From Dysidea avara (taxonomy: Eukaryota; Porifera; Demospongiae; Dictyoceratida; Dysideidae), in contig NC_089272.1 in the NCBI RefSeq assembly GCF_963678975.1, positions 23,935,471 through 23,999,470 on the forward strand: 64,000 bases of DNA, read 5' to 3'. A program made the translations under genes and the position numbers. The notes under the pieces are model-generated. The model ran no database searches. It was not told the origin of the DNA and saw only the letters and a program-made list of their open reading frames with translations. Below, in pieces: positions 24,101 through 62,500 of this stretch (position 1 is the first letter of the stretch; each line of letters starts with the position of its first letter).

Positions 24101-27100
24101 ACAATTTTAACAATGGTGGCACAAGCAAGAGCTACCGATTCATTCCAATGTTAATAGTAGAGGCAATCCTAATTCCTAACAAGCAGGTGGCTATACAATT
24201 TTATAAAGGCTTGCAATTTTAACAATGGTGGCACAAGCAAGAACTACCGATTCATTCCAATGTTAATGGTAGTGACAATCCTAATTCCTAACAGGCAGGT
24301 GGCTGCACAATTTCGAACTGTTTTATTAAGGCTTACAATTTTAACAATGGTGGCACAAGCAAGAACCACCGATTCATTCCAATGTTAATGGTAGCGGCAA
24401 TCCTAATTCCTAACAAGCAGGTGGCTATACAATTTTATAAAGGCTTGCAATTTTAACAATGGTGGCACAAGCAAGAGCTACCGATTCATTCTAATGTTAA
24501 TGGTAGTGGCAATCCTAATTCCTAACAAGCAGGTGGCTATACAATTTTATAAAGGCTTGCAATTTTAACAATGGCGGCACAAGCAAGAACCACCGATTCA
24601 TTCCAATGTTAATGGTAGCGGCAATCCTAATTCCTAACAAGCAGGTGGCTGTACAATTTTTTTTAAAGGCTTACAATTTTAACAATGGTGGCACAAGCAA
24701 GAGCTACCGATTCATTCCAATGTTAATAGTAGAGGCAATCCTAATTCCTAACAAGCAGGTGGCTATACAATTTTATAAAGGCTTGCAATTTTAACAATGG
24801 TGGCACAAGCAAGAACTACCGATTCATTCCAATGTTAATGGTAGTGACAATCCTAATTCCTAACAGGCAGGTGGCTGCACAATTTTGAACTGTTTTATTA
24901 AGGCTTACAATTTTAACAATGGTGGCACAAGCAAGAGCTACTGATTCATTCCAATGTTAATGGTAGTGGCAATCCTAATTCCTAACAGCAGATGGCTGTA
25001 CAATTTTATAAAGGCTTACAATTTTAACAATGGTGGCACAAGCAACAGTTACCGATTCATTCCAATGTTAATGGTAGTGGCAATCCTAATTCCTAACAAG
25101 CAGGTGGCTATATAATTTTATAAAGGATTACAATTTTAACAGTGATGGCACAAGCAAGAACCACCGATTCATTCCAATGTTAATGGTAGTGGAAACTTTA
25201 ATTCCTAACAAGCAGGTGTCTATACATTTTCAAACTGTTTTATAAAGGCTTGCAATTTTAACAATGATGGCACAAGCAAGAACCACCGATTCATTCCAAT
25301 GTTAATGGTAGTGGCAATCCTAATTCCTAACAAGCAGGTGGCTATACAATTTCAAACTATTTTATAAAGGCCTACAATTTTAGCAGTTGTGGCACAAGCA
25401 AGAACTACCATTTCATTCCAATGTTAATGGTAGTGACAATCCTAATTCCTAACAAGCAGGTGGCTATACAATTTCAAACCGTTTTATAAAGGCTTACAAT
25501 TTTAGCAGTGGTGGCACAAGTAACAGCTACCGATTCACTCCAATGTTAATGGTAGTGGCAATCCTATTTCCTAACAAGCAGGTGGCTATACAATTTCAAA
25601 CTATTTTATAAAGGCTTACAATTTTAACAATGGTGGCACAAGCAACAACTACCGATTCATTCCAATGTTAATGGTAGTGGCAATCCTATTTCCTAACAGG
25701 CAGGTGGTTGCACAATTTTGAACTGTTTTATTAAGGCTTACAATTTTAACAATCGTGGCACAAGCAAGAGCTACCAATTCATTCCAATGTTAATGGTAGT
25801 GGCAATCCTATTTCCTAACAAGCAGGTGGCTATACAATTTCAAACTATTGTATAAAGGCTTGCAATTTTAACAATGGTGGCGCAAGCAAGAACTACCGAT
25901 TCATTCCAATGTTAATGGTAGTGACAATCCTAATTCCTAACAGGCAGGTGGTTGCACAATTTTGAACTGTTTTATTAAGGCTTACAATTTTAACAATCGT
26001 GGCACAAGCAAGAGCTACCGATTCATTCCAATGTTAATGGTAGTGGCAATCCTAATTCCTAACAAGCAGGTGGCTATATAATTTTATAAAGGCTTGCAAT
26101 TTTAACAATGGTGGCACAAGCAAGAACTACCGATTCATTCCAATGTTAATGGTAGTGACAATCCTAATTCCTAACAGGCAGGTGGCTGCACAATTTTGAA
26201 CTGTTTTATTAAGGCTTACAATTTTAACAATCGTGGCACAAGCAAGAGCTACCGATTCATTCCAATGTTAATGGTAGTGGCAATCCTAATTCCTAACAAG
26301 CAGGTGGCTATATAATTTTATAAAGGCTTGCAATTTTAACAATGGTGACATAAGCAAGAACTACCGATTCATTCCAATGTTAATGGTAGTGACAATCCTA
26401 ATTCCTAACAGGCTGGTGGCTGCACAATTTTGAACTGTTTTATTAAGGCTTACAATTTTAACAATCGTGGCACAAGCAAGAGCTACCGATTCACTCCAAT
26501 GTTAATGGTAGTGGAAACCTTAATTCCTAACAAGCAGGTGTCTATACATTTTCAAACTGTTTTATAAAGGCTTGCAATTTTAACAATGGTGGCACAAGCA
26601 AGAACCACCGATTCATTCCAATGTTAATGGTAGCGGCAATCCTAATTCCTAACAAGCAGGTGGCTGTACAATTTTATAAAGGCTTACAATTTTAACAATG
26701 GTGGCACAAGCAAGAACTACCAATTCATTCCAATGTTAATGGTAGTGACAATCCTAATTCCTAACAAGCAGGTGGCTGTACAATTTTATAAAGGCTTACA
26801 ATTTTAACAATGGTGGCACAAGCAAGAGCTACCAATTCAGTGGCAATCCTATTTCCTAACAAGCAGGTGGCTATACAATTTCAAACTATTTTATAAAGGC
26901 TTGCAATTTTAACAATGGTGGCGCAAGCAAGAACTACCGATTCATTCCAATGTTAATGGTAGTGACAATCCTAATTCCTAACAAGCAGGTGGTTGCACAA
27001 TTTTGAACTGTTTTATTAAGGCTTACAATTTTAACAATCGTGGCACAAGCAAGAGCTACCGATTCATTCCAATGTTAATGGTAGTGACAATCCTAATTCC

Positions 27101-27990
27101 TAACAGGCAGGTGGCTGCACAATTTTGAACTGTTTTATTAAGGCTTACAATTTTAACAATCGTGGCACAAGCAAGAGCTACCGATTCATTCCAATGTTAA
27201 TGGTAGCGGCAATCCTAATTCCTAACAAGCAGGTGGCTATACAATTTCAAACTATTTTATAAAGACTTACAATTTTAACAATGGTGGCACAAGCAAGAGC
27301 TACCGATTCACTCCAATGTTAATGGTAGTGGCAATCCTAATTCCTAACAAGCAGGTGGCTATATAATTTCAAACTATTTTATAAAGGCTTGCAATTTTAA
27401 CAATGGTGGCGCAAGCAAGAACTACCGATTCATTCCAATGTTAATGGTAGTGACAATCCTAATTCCTAACAGGCAGGTGGCTGCACAATTTTGAACTGTT
27501 TTATTAAGGCTTACAATTTTAACAATGGTGGCACAAGCAAGAACTACCGATTCATTCCAATGTTAATGGTAGTGACAATCCTAATTCCTAACAGGCAGGT
27601 GGCTGCACAATTTTGAACTGTTTTATTAAGGCTTACAATTTTAACAGTGATGGCACAAGCAAGAGCTGCCGATTCACTCCAATGTTAATGGTAGTGGAAA
27701 GCTTAATTCCTAACAAGCAGGTGTCTATACATTTTCAAACTGTTTTATAAAGGCTTGCAATTTTAACAATAGTGGCACAAGCAAGAGCTACCGATTCATT
27801 CCAATGTTAATGGTAGCGGCAATCCTAATTCCTAACAAGCAGGTGGCTATATAATTTTATAAAGGATTACAATTTTAGCAGTGGTGGCACAAGCAAGAGT
27901 TACCTATTCATTGCAGTGTTCATGGTAGTGACAATCCTAATTCCTAACAAGCAGGTGGCTATACAATTTCAAACTGTTTTATAAAGTGCA
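21180..27990. repeat. Satellite array, monomer about 122 bp (variants about 112), some 55 copies
   Basis: The monomer contains GGTGGCACAAGCAAGAGCTA, CATTCCAATGTTAATGGTAG, CAATCCTAATTCCTAACAAG and CAGGTGGCTATACAATTTCA. Shorter monomers lack the TCAAACTAT part. Some have a duplicated AATCTATTTTATAAAGGCTTG module (21380, 21530, 21920, 22100). Higher-order structure is visible: 24034-24222 is repeated unchanged in translation at 24606-24794 (572-bp offset), and a two-monomer unit of about 232 bp recurs around 25945-26430. The array ends abruptly at about 27985, some 470 bp before the first recognisable BEACH-gene exon. Short ORFs inside are by-products. Confidence 0.97.
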
Positions 27991-28459
27991 TGTAGTTGTA
28001 TTAGTGTTCCTAACCACACTGTACTGTACTATAGGCAACTAGTTACCTTTTGTGATTCGTATATGAGAAGCATAGCAGATAGTGAACTGGATGTCGTAAA
28101 AGAAAGTTTTAAACAGTATTTCCAGATTATTTCACAAGGAAATGTATATACAGTATACAGTTAACAACATTACTGTTTGTTTATGTTACTTACCCAGCAA
28201 ATTATGGCAGACTATCATACAAAGTCTTCAGAGTGAACTAGTGAAAATGATCATCTAAATGTAACTGCTCTAGCAGGACACAATGTTGCTTCAGTAAATG
28301 AATGGAAAATGGTAACCAAGGAGGTTAAATAAATAAAGTATTACTTGAATCATGTCTGATGTGATCTGTGAATGAGGAAGGTATTCTTGACACTTTGTCA
28401 ACAAGGTATTTAGATATTACATACGTACATAGTTACTTTACATATTTGTATACTTTTAG

Positions 28460-55240
<26,781 letters not shown>

Positions 55241-56976
55241 AGCTCTGTGTAAATCATGAAATAAACTAAAACTCTAAACTACAATCTGTTAAAATAGTTC
55301 TGGTAGACTAGATCTATCAGAATTATTTTATGTTGTAATGCAGTGTTTGGTTTCTTGTCTGAGGTTATAATAGTAGGACAAGGCTTACTACAATTAATGA
55401 AACTCGTGACTTGTCAAAGGGATGTCAACAGCTAGATATATACTAAAGCTCATAAGGCTAAACATATCTTTGCATAAGCTATAGCTATGGATATGCATTG
55501 TGAAATATGTATTGACAGTGCAATACAACACCATACAATTAAACTATATGATTTTTGACCTCCAGAGATTTCTATTGACATTAATGTTGTGGATTGAGTC
55601 AGCAACACTGTTTGTTATTATGCTGCTAGAGTATATGGCTGCTCTATTGGAGTATCTCAATCTCTAAAATGTGACTGGATCTGTGAAAACCCGGCATAAT
55701 GGCATATTTTTAATCTTTATTTTTGAATATTTATAATCTACTTAACCAAGTATATGCTCTCTGACCAAGTTTCAGCCTCGTATGCCAACAACTTTTGGAG
55801 CTAGGGTTACAGTCCTACTATAACAACAACAGAAAGATCGATTTGTACAGCAAGTATTAGGAAAATAAATTACTGGTACTTACAAAAATTGTTGTAACTT
55901 ACGAAAACAATGAAGTACAGAGTTGCAACATACACCATCATGTTTACCATTAATAGGGGAGTCCAGCTTTTCCTTCTACCACCTTTCTTCACTACATACA
56001 GAGACAAAATCAGTGAAGAAAGATCGATTGCATACGATTGCTTCGATGTGACATAAACAAATGCCCATAACTCGTGTATCGTTTAGCCTACTGCAAGGAT
56101 TTTCGAACTCCCCTTGAGTAGGTGAATAAGATTTTATCATTTGACCCTTTCTTCACAATTAAAGAACAAAACATTTAAAAGTTTTACGGAAATTTTTTTA
56201 ATTACACAAATATTTTACCCATTGCAATCAATGGCTTATATTGAAAATTTAGGCTTATATCATTATGCCAGTTTTTTGCAAATCCGGTCACAAATTTAGA
56301 GTTCTCATAGTTTTCCATGTTCCCCTTGTGCCATATGCCTATATGGTATCAAGAAAAGCTTTCAGTATATCATACACAGACATAATCTTCACTGAGATAA
56401 TTTGAAACATGTTTCAAGTGCCTCACAATAATCAAGACTGTGTAACTGGCCCACCTGCTAGAAATACAATTGAGCATATTATAGCATAACAAATGCAGGC
56501 TTTGTTTGTTAAGTAGCAACACTTGAAAAAGATAAACATACTCTAATAGAACATTCACCACATTAAAATGTAACATTAGCTAGTGTATCATGTGAACCTA
56601 CTCGGGACATAATATTGTAGACAAATATCTTATAAGCACATAAGCAAGTTTAATACATCACACCTAGAAGTGGTAAAGAATTGATATGAGTATTGTAGAG
56701 TACCATATAGTAATTATTCTGTAACTGTGTTTGTGACTCAATTGATCAGTTAGTATGCTATATCTTTACCTAGCTGCTTTTGCCTTACTGCACAACACTA
56801 AAGGAGACCTATTATGCAAGCTTTCAACTACAAGTGATGATGTTTACAATGTTCAAATCCATGATGATCACTAATGATTAATAATCAGATATTCTTGAAT
56901 GGACAGAAATTATCAACGTGGACTCCAAAAGGAAATATTTTGGTATGTAAAGCAAAATAATTATTTTGTGATGCAT
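55241..56976. other. Downstream region or intron, no exon found
   Basis: No further WD40 exon recognised. Contains the GCCCATAACTCGTGTATC repeat word (about 56062) shared with 49.6 kb. Confidence 0.35.
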
Positions 56977-57236
56977 TGGAATTTTCTACTAGAGTAGGGA
57001 CCATAGCACATCGATAAAAAGTACTGAAACAAGCTGGAGTAGTGCATGATATTAAATCACAGTAAAACAATAAGAAGTGTTACACCCCTACTGTGCATTT
57101 CCGTTATGGTATCATGGAGCACAGTAGGGATATAACACTTCTTATTGTTTTACTGTGATTTAATATCGTGCACTACTCCAGCTTGTTTCAGTACTTTTTA
57201 TCGATGTGGTATGGTCCCTACTCTAGTTGAAAATCC
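56977..57236. repeat. Foldback element, arms about 120 bp
   Basis: Left arm (56977-57097: TTCTACTAGAGTAGGGACCA ... CAATAAGAAGTGTTACAC) and right arm (57118-57236) are near-exact reverse complements with a spacer of about 20 bp. Arms differ at only a handful of bases. No ORF. Confidence 0.9.
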
Positions 57237-57589
57237 CAAATTATATTGTGTACTTGTTAGGGATGCAAGGACCACAAAGATCTGACAATGAATGTGCAAT
57301 GTAGCAGCATGCATAAGCATGCCAAGTTAGGGGGAAGGGGGATTTGTAGCATGCCCCCTCAGACAATTTTGGAGTTTTCAATGCTTGGAGATTGCAAATG
57401 ATGAGTATTTCGACACCCAAAACTCCTTCAACAGCCATGCACTGCATCATTGTTAAGCCACATATGTACATATAATAAATCTGTAATGAGTCGATATGAT
57501 ATTATCCGATGCAATGTTTTCTGACATGTATATATTTGGTTTGCAGTCTATAATAACTCTAATCATATACTGCAGAACATTTTATAACC

Positions 57590-57810
57590 CTTTTAGTCCA
57601 GTCATTTTATGAAAAAAAAGGGGTCAACCTTAAACTAATTGCAACACAAATGGTTTCAGTTTCTGGCACAGAAAAATGTGCTCTATAACATATCAAAAGT
57701 CCCGGAAAATCCCATTGGGGGAAAGTACCCTTTTTGCATGACCTTTTTAGCCATTTTTAGCAAAAAATGTGTATTTATTCTTCTATTTCAGCTGTACATT
57801 ATCCAAACTA
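57590..57810. mobile_element. Probable non-autonomous relative of the Academ-like element
   Basis: ACATATCAAAAGTCCC followed by GGAAAATCCCATTGGGGG (57690-57720) matches the subterminal ACATATCAAAAGTCCC-AAAAAATCCA of the 33.46-38.79 kb element (about 33550-33583), and ACATATTCAAAATCCC inside its right end. A TTTTAGC-rich stretch follows in both. Termini were not defined. Confidence 0.45.
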
Positions 57811-58079
57811 TTTACATTTGGTATCAAATGATTGCTCTCACTATAAGCAACAAGATGATACTTGTTTGGTATCCACAGCTTAATTTGTTCTAAAGTTATC
57901 ATCATTTTACTGGATAAAACTGACATTATAAGCCCCGCCCATGCACTTAATTAAATTTTAGTTTAAGCTATTTATTGCTTGTCTAATGATAGTTTTCCCA
58001 TAGCAAGGGACACTTTTTATAACAGAGTGTCATAGTGAAGACTATAAGGTGCATGTGTTACCATGGAAACTGAGATATA

Positions 58080-58590
58080 CCGTATAGCTGGTAATTTTCG
58101 AAAGGTTTTTATTTTCGGATATTTTGAAGAGGCCCTTCTCTTCGAAAATAAATTCCCACAAGTGAAAGCAACCGTCCAACTTTCGGCGATTCGTTCGTGT
58201 ATTCCTCGAGTTTTATCTCAGTATTGCTGATGATAATGGGTAACTGTACCAATAACCAAAAAACAGGTGATCCAGAATGGGAATTGATGCCGTCTGCTCT
58301 AGAATCTATGGTGATATGAGCTAGCTATGATGGAGCGTGATCGTGCCAGTGAGTTCACTCCACCCGAGACTCCCTCAGTCTTCTCTCCAGTGCACAGGAA
58401 TGGGGATTATTCCATCAGTAACAGTTTTCGGCAAACATTCACGCATTTTCATAATTTGTGACACGAATTTCCGTTTATTTGAAATCCATCCGGACTTCGA
58501 AATATGCACTCTTCGAAATTAAAATCTTTCGAAATTCAGATTTTGCTTCTTGTACGAAAATTTCTGTTTCGAAAATAACCCGCTATACGG
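58080..58590. mobile_element. MITE with CCGTATAGC ends and TA target site, 511 bp
   Basis: Left end CCGTATAGCTGGTAATTTTC and right end (reverse complement) CCGTATAGCGGGTTATTTTC form inverted repeats, extending imperfectly through CGAAA. Both sides are flanked by TA (58078-58079 and 58591-58592). TTCGAAA-type words are scattered through both halves. No transposase ORF, so non-autonomous; TA suggests a Tc1/mariner or related source. Confidence 0.8.
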
Positions 58591-59151
58591 TACTATGTTT
58601 ACAGATACATATATAGTTGTCATGTTAAACCCACTCCAGTCAATTTCTGATTAGGGTAGCTAATGTAATTTATTAGTCCTACAAATAAAAGAAGTGCAAA
58701 AAAATTCTAGTAAATAAAATTATAAAAGAACATGAAATTAATTTGTTCATGTTGGTGTTCAGCAAATTACACACAGCTGACTGTTAAGAAATATTATCTT
58801 GCTAACTTTTGAGGAAGATCTTTCTTTACACTTCTCAATTACCTTACTATATGCACACTAGAGAGCTAACTGCATTTATTCTAGAGTAATGTCTGTAACT
58901 TTACTTTTCCTATGTTCCTGTAGCTAGTAGATAAGGAGATTATTAACAGATTATCACAGCTGACTTTAGCAAAGCGTGCCATTTGTCTACAAATTTGATA
59001 TTTTGCAAGTATTGCATGGCATCAAAAAGAAAAACTGTGCAGGATCTATCTTTTGTACTACTTTGGTTGATGTTGAGGACATTATCATTGTTATAGAATA
59101 CAGGTATGAATCACATAAACTCTGCACTCTTTTTAATGGTATAGTAGTATC

Positions 59152-59475
59152 TAATCCAAAACAGCCAAGCTGTAAAAAAAGAGTGCGGCCCTGAGAAAGG
59201 CTATGGTGAAAAAAGATGTGAAATCCAAGGTGGCGGCCAAGAAATGGCTGTGATGGTAGGTTAATGGTAAAAATTTTAACAACGACAATTCAAGTGAATT
59301 TTGTGCCAAGACCAAGCGGCACCAAATTCACTGAATTGTTGTTATTAAAATTTTTACCATTAACCTACCATCACAGCCATTTCTTGGCCGCCACCTTGGA
59401 TTTCACATCTTTTTTCACCATAGCCTTTCTCAGGGCCGCACTCTTTTTTTACAGCTTGGCTGTTTTGGATTAGAT
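59152..59475. repeat. Large palindrome (foldback), arms about 150 bp
   Basis: Left arm (CTAATCCAAAACAGCCAAGC ... AATTCAAGTGAATTT, about 59152-59303) and right arm (AAATTCACTGAATTG ... GCTTGGCTGTTTTGGATTAG, about 59324-59475) are almost perfect reverse complements around a spacer of about 20 bp. Near-identity implies a recent origin or correction between arms. Short ORFs on both strands are by-products. Confidence 0.93.
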
Positions 59476-59499
59476 TTCACTTCTTTTTGTATTTGTATA

Positions 59500-59535
59500 C
59501 CCCAAAGCCGGCCTATGGCCGGCTTTAGGGCTTTT
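59500..59535. repeat. Short perfect hairpin
   Basis: AAAGCCGGCC-TAT-GGCCGGCTTT, a GC-rich 10-bp stem immediately before the satellite array. Function unknown. Confidence 0.6.
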
Positions 59536-59569
59536 TAACCTGTCATTTTTTTCTTTACTACAGGAAGAA

Positions 59570-62500
59570 GAAAAGATGAAGCAGGGTGATTTCTTTGTAG
59601 CTGACCTCTCTGCAAGGTGATCCTTCTAGCTGATCCCTCTACTGGATGACTTGTTTGTAGCTGAACTCTCTCCAGGGTGATTTGTTTGTAGCTGAACTCT
59701 CTACAAGGTAACTTCTTCTAGCTGATCTTTCTACAGGGTGATTTGTTTGTAGCTGAATTCTCTACAGGGCGATTTGTTTGCAGCTAAACTGCTGAACTCT
59801 CTACAATGTAACTTCTTCTAGCTAAACTCTCTACGGGTGGCTTGTTTCTAGCTGATCTCTCTACAGGGTGACTTGTTTGTAGCTTAACTCTCTACAAGGT
59901 GATTTATTTGTAGCTGAACTCTCTACAAGGTAACTTCTTCTAGCTGATCTTTCTACAGGATGACTTGTTTCTAGCTGATCTCTCTACAAAGTGACTTGTT
60001 TGTAGCTGAACTCTCTATATGGTAGTTTCTTTGTAGCTGAACTCTCTACAATGTAACTTCTTCTAGCTGAACTCTCTACAGGATGACTTGTTTCTAGCTG
60101 ATCTCTCTACAAAGTGACTTGTTTGTAGCTGAACTCTCTCCAGGGTGATTTGTTTGTAACTGAACTCTCTACAAGGTAACTTCTTCTAGCTGATCTTTCT
60201 ACAGGGTGATTTGTTTGTAGCTGAACTCTCTCCAGGGTGATTTGTTTGTAGCTGAACTCTCTACAAGGTAACTTCTTCTAGCTGATCTTTCTACAGGGTG
60301 ATTTGTTTGTAGCTGAATTCTCTACAGGGCAATTTGTTTGCAGCTGAACTCTCTACATGGTAGTTTCTTTGTAGCCGAACTCTCTACAGTGTAACTTATT
60401 CTAGCTGAACTCTCTACGGGTGGCTGGTTTCTAGTTGATCTCTCTACAGGGTGACTTGTTTCTAGCTGAACTCTCTACAGGGTGATTTGTTTGTAGCTGA
60501 ACTCTCTACAAGGTAACTTCTTCTAGCTGATCTTTTTACAGGGTAATTTGTTTGTAGCTGAATTCTCTACAAGGCGATTTGTTTGCAGCTGAACTCTCTA
60601 CATGGTAGTTTCTTTGTAGCTGAACTCTCTACAATGTAACTTCTTCTAGCTGAACTCTCTACATGGTGACTTGTTTGTAGCTGAACTCTCTACAGGGTGA
60701 TTTGTTTGTAGCTGAACTCTCTACAAGGTAACTTCTTCTAGCTGACCTTTCTACAGGGTGATTTGTTTGTAGCTGAATTCTCTATAGGGCGATTTGTTTG
60801 CAGCTGAACTCTCTACGTGGTAGCTTCTTTGTAGCTGAACTCTCTACAATGTAACTTCTTCTAGCTGAACTCTCTACGGGTGGCTTGTTTCTAGCTGATC
60901 TCTCTACAGGGTGACTTGTTTCTAGCTGAACTCTCTACAGGGTGATTTGTTTGTAGCTGAACTCTCTACAAGGTAACTTATTCTAGCTGATCTTTTTACA
61001 GGGTAATTTGTTTGTAGCTGAATTCTCTACAAGGCAATTTGTTTGCAGCTGAACTCTCTACATGGTAGTTTCTTTGTAGCTGAACTCTCTACAATGTAAC
61101 TTCTTCTAGCTGAACTCTCTACATGGTGACTTGTTTGTAGCTGAACTCTCTACAGGGTGATTTGTTTGTAGCTGAACTCTCTACAAGGTAACTTCTTCTA
61201 GCTGACCTTTCTACAGGGTGATTTGTTTGTAGCTGAATTCTCTATAGGGCGATTTGTTTGCAGCTGAACTCTCTACGTGGTAGCTTCTTTGTAGCTGAAC
61301 TCTCTACAATGTAACTTCTTCTAGCTGAACTCTCTACGGGTGGCTTGTTTCTAGCTGATCTCTCTACAGGGTGACTTGTTTCTAGCTGAACTCTCTACAG
61401 GGTGATTTGTTTGTAGCTGAACTCTCTACAAGGTAACTTCTTCTAGCTGATCTTTTTACAGGGTAATTTGTTTGTAGCTGAATTCTCTACAAGGCGATTT
61501 GTTTGCAGCTGAACTCTCTACATGGTAGTTTCTTTGTAGCTGAACTCTCTGCAATGTAACTTCTTCTAGCTGAACTCTCTACATGGTGACTTGTTTGTAG
61601 CTGAACTCTCTACAGGGTGATTTGTTTGTAGCTGAACTCTCTACAAGGTAACTTCTTCTAGCTGACCTTTCTACAGGGTGATTTGTTTGTAGCTGAATTC
61701 TCTATAGGGCGATTTGTTTGCAGCTGAACTCTCTACGTGGTAGCTTCTTTGTAGCTGAACTCTCTACAATGTAACTTCTTCTAGCTGAACTCTCTACGGG
61801 TGGCTTGTTTCTAGCTGATCTCTCTACAGGGTGACTTGTTTCTAGCTGAACTCTCTACAGGGTGATTTGTTTGTAGCTGAACTCTCTACAAGGTAACTTC
61901 TTCTAGCTGACCTTTCTACAGGGTGATTTGTTTGTAGCTGAATTCTCTACATGGTAGTTTCTTTGTAGCTGAACTCTCTACAATGTAACTTCTTCTAGCT
62001 GAACTCTCTACATGGTGATTTGTTTGTAGCTGAATTCTCTACATGGTAGTTTCTTTGTAGCTGAACTCTCTACAATGTAACTTCTTCTAGCTGAACTCTC
62101 TACAGGATGACTTGTTTCTAGCTGATCTCTCTACAGGGTGACTTGTTTGTAGCTGAACTCTCTACAGGGTGATTTTTTTGTAGCTGAACTCTCTACAAGG
62201 TAACTTCTTCTAGCTGACCTTTCTACAGGGTAATTTGTTTGTAGCTGAATTCTCTACAGGGTGATGTGTTTACAGCTGAACTCTCTATATGGTAGTTTCT
62301 TTGTAGCTGAACTCTCTACAGGGTGATTTGTTTGTAGCTGAACTCTCTACAAGGTAACTTCTTCTAGCTGATCTTTTTACAGGGTAATTTATTTGTAGCT
62401 GAATTCTCTACAGGGCGATTTGTTTGCAGCTGAACTCTCTACATGGTAGTTTCTTTGTAGCTGAACTCTCTACAATGTAACTTCTTCTAGCTGAACTCTC

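Noticed and set aside
21180-27990. CRISPR-like array
   Set aside because: Whole monomers repeat without unique spacers, and the context is eukaryotic; it is satellite DNA.
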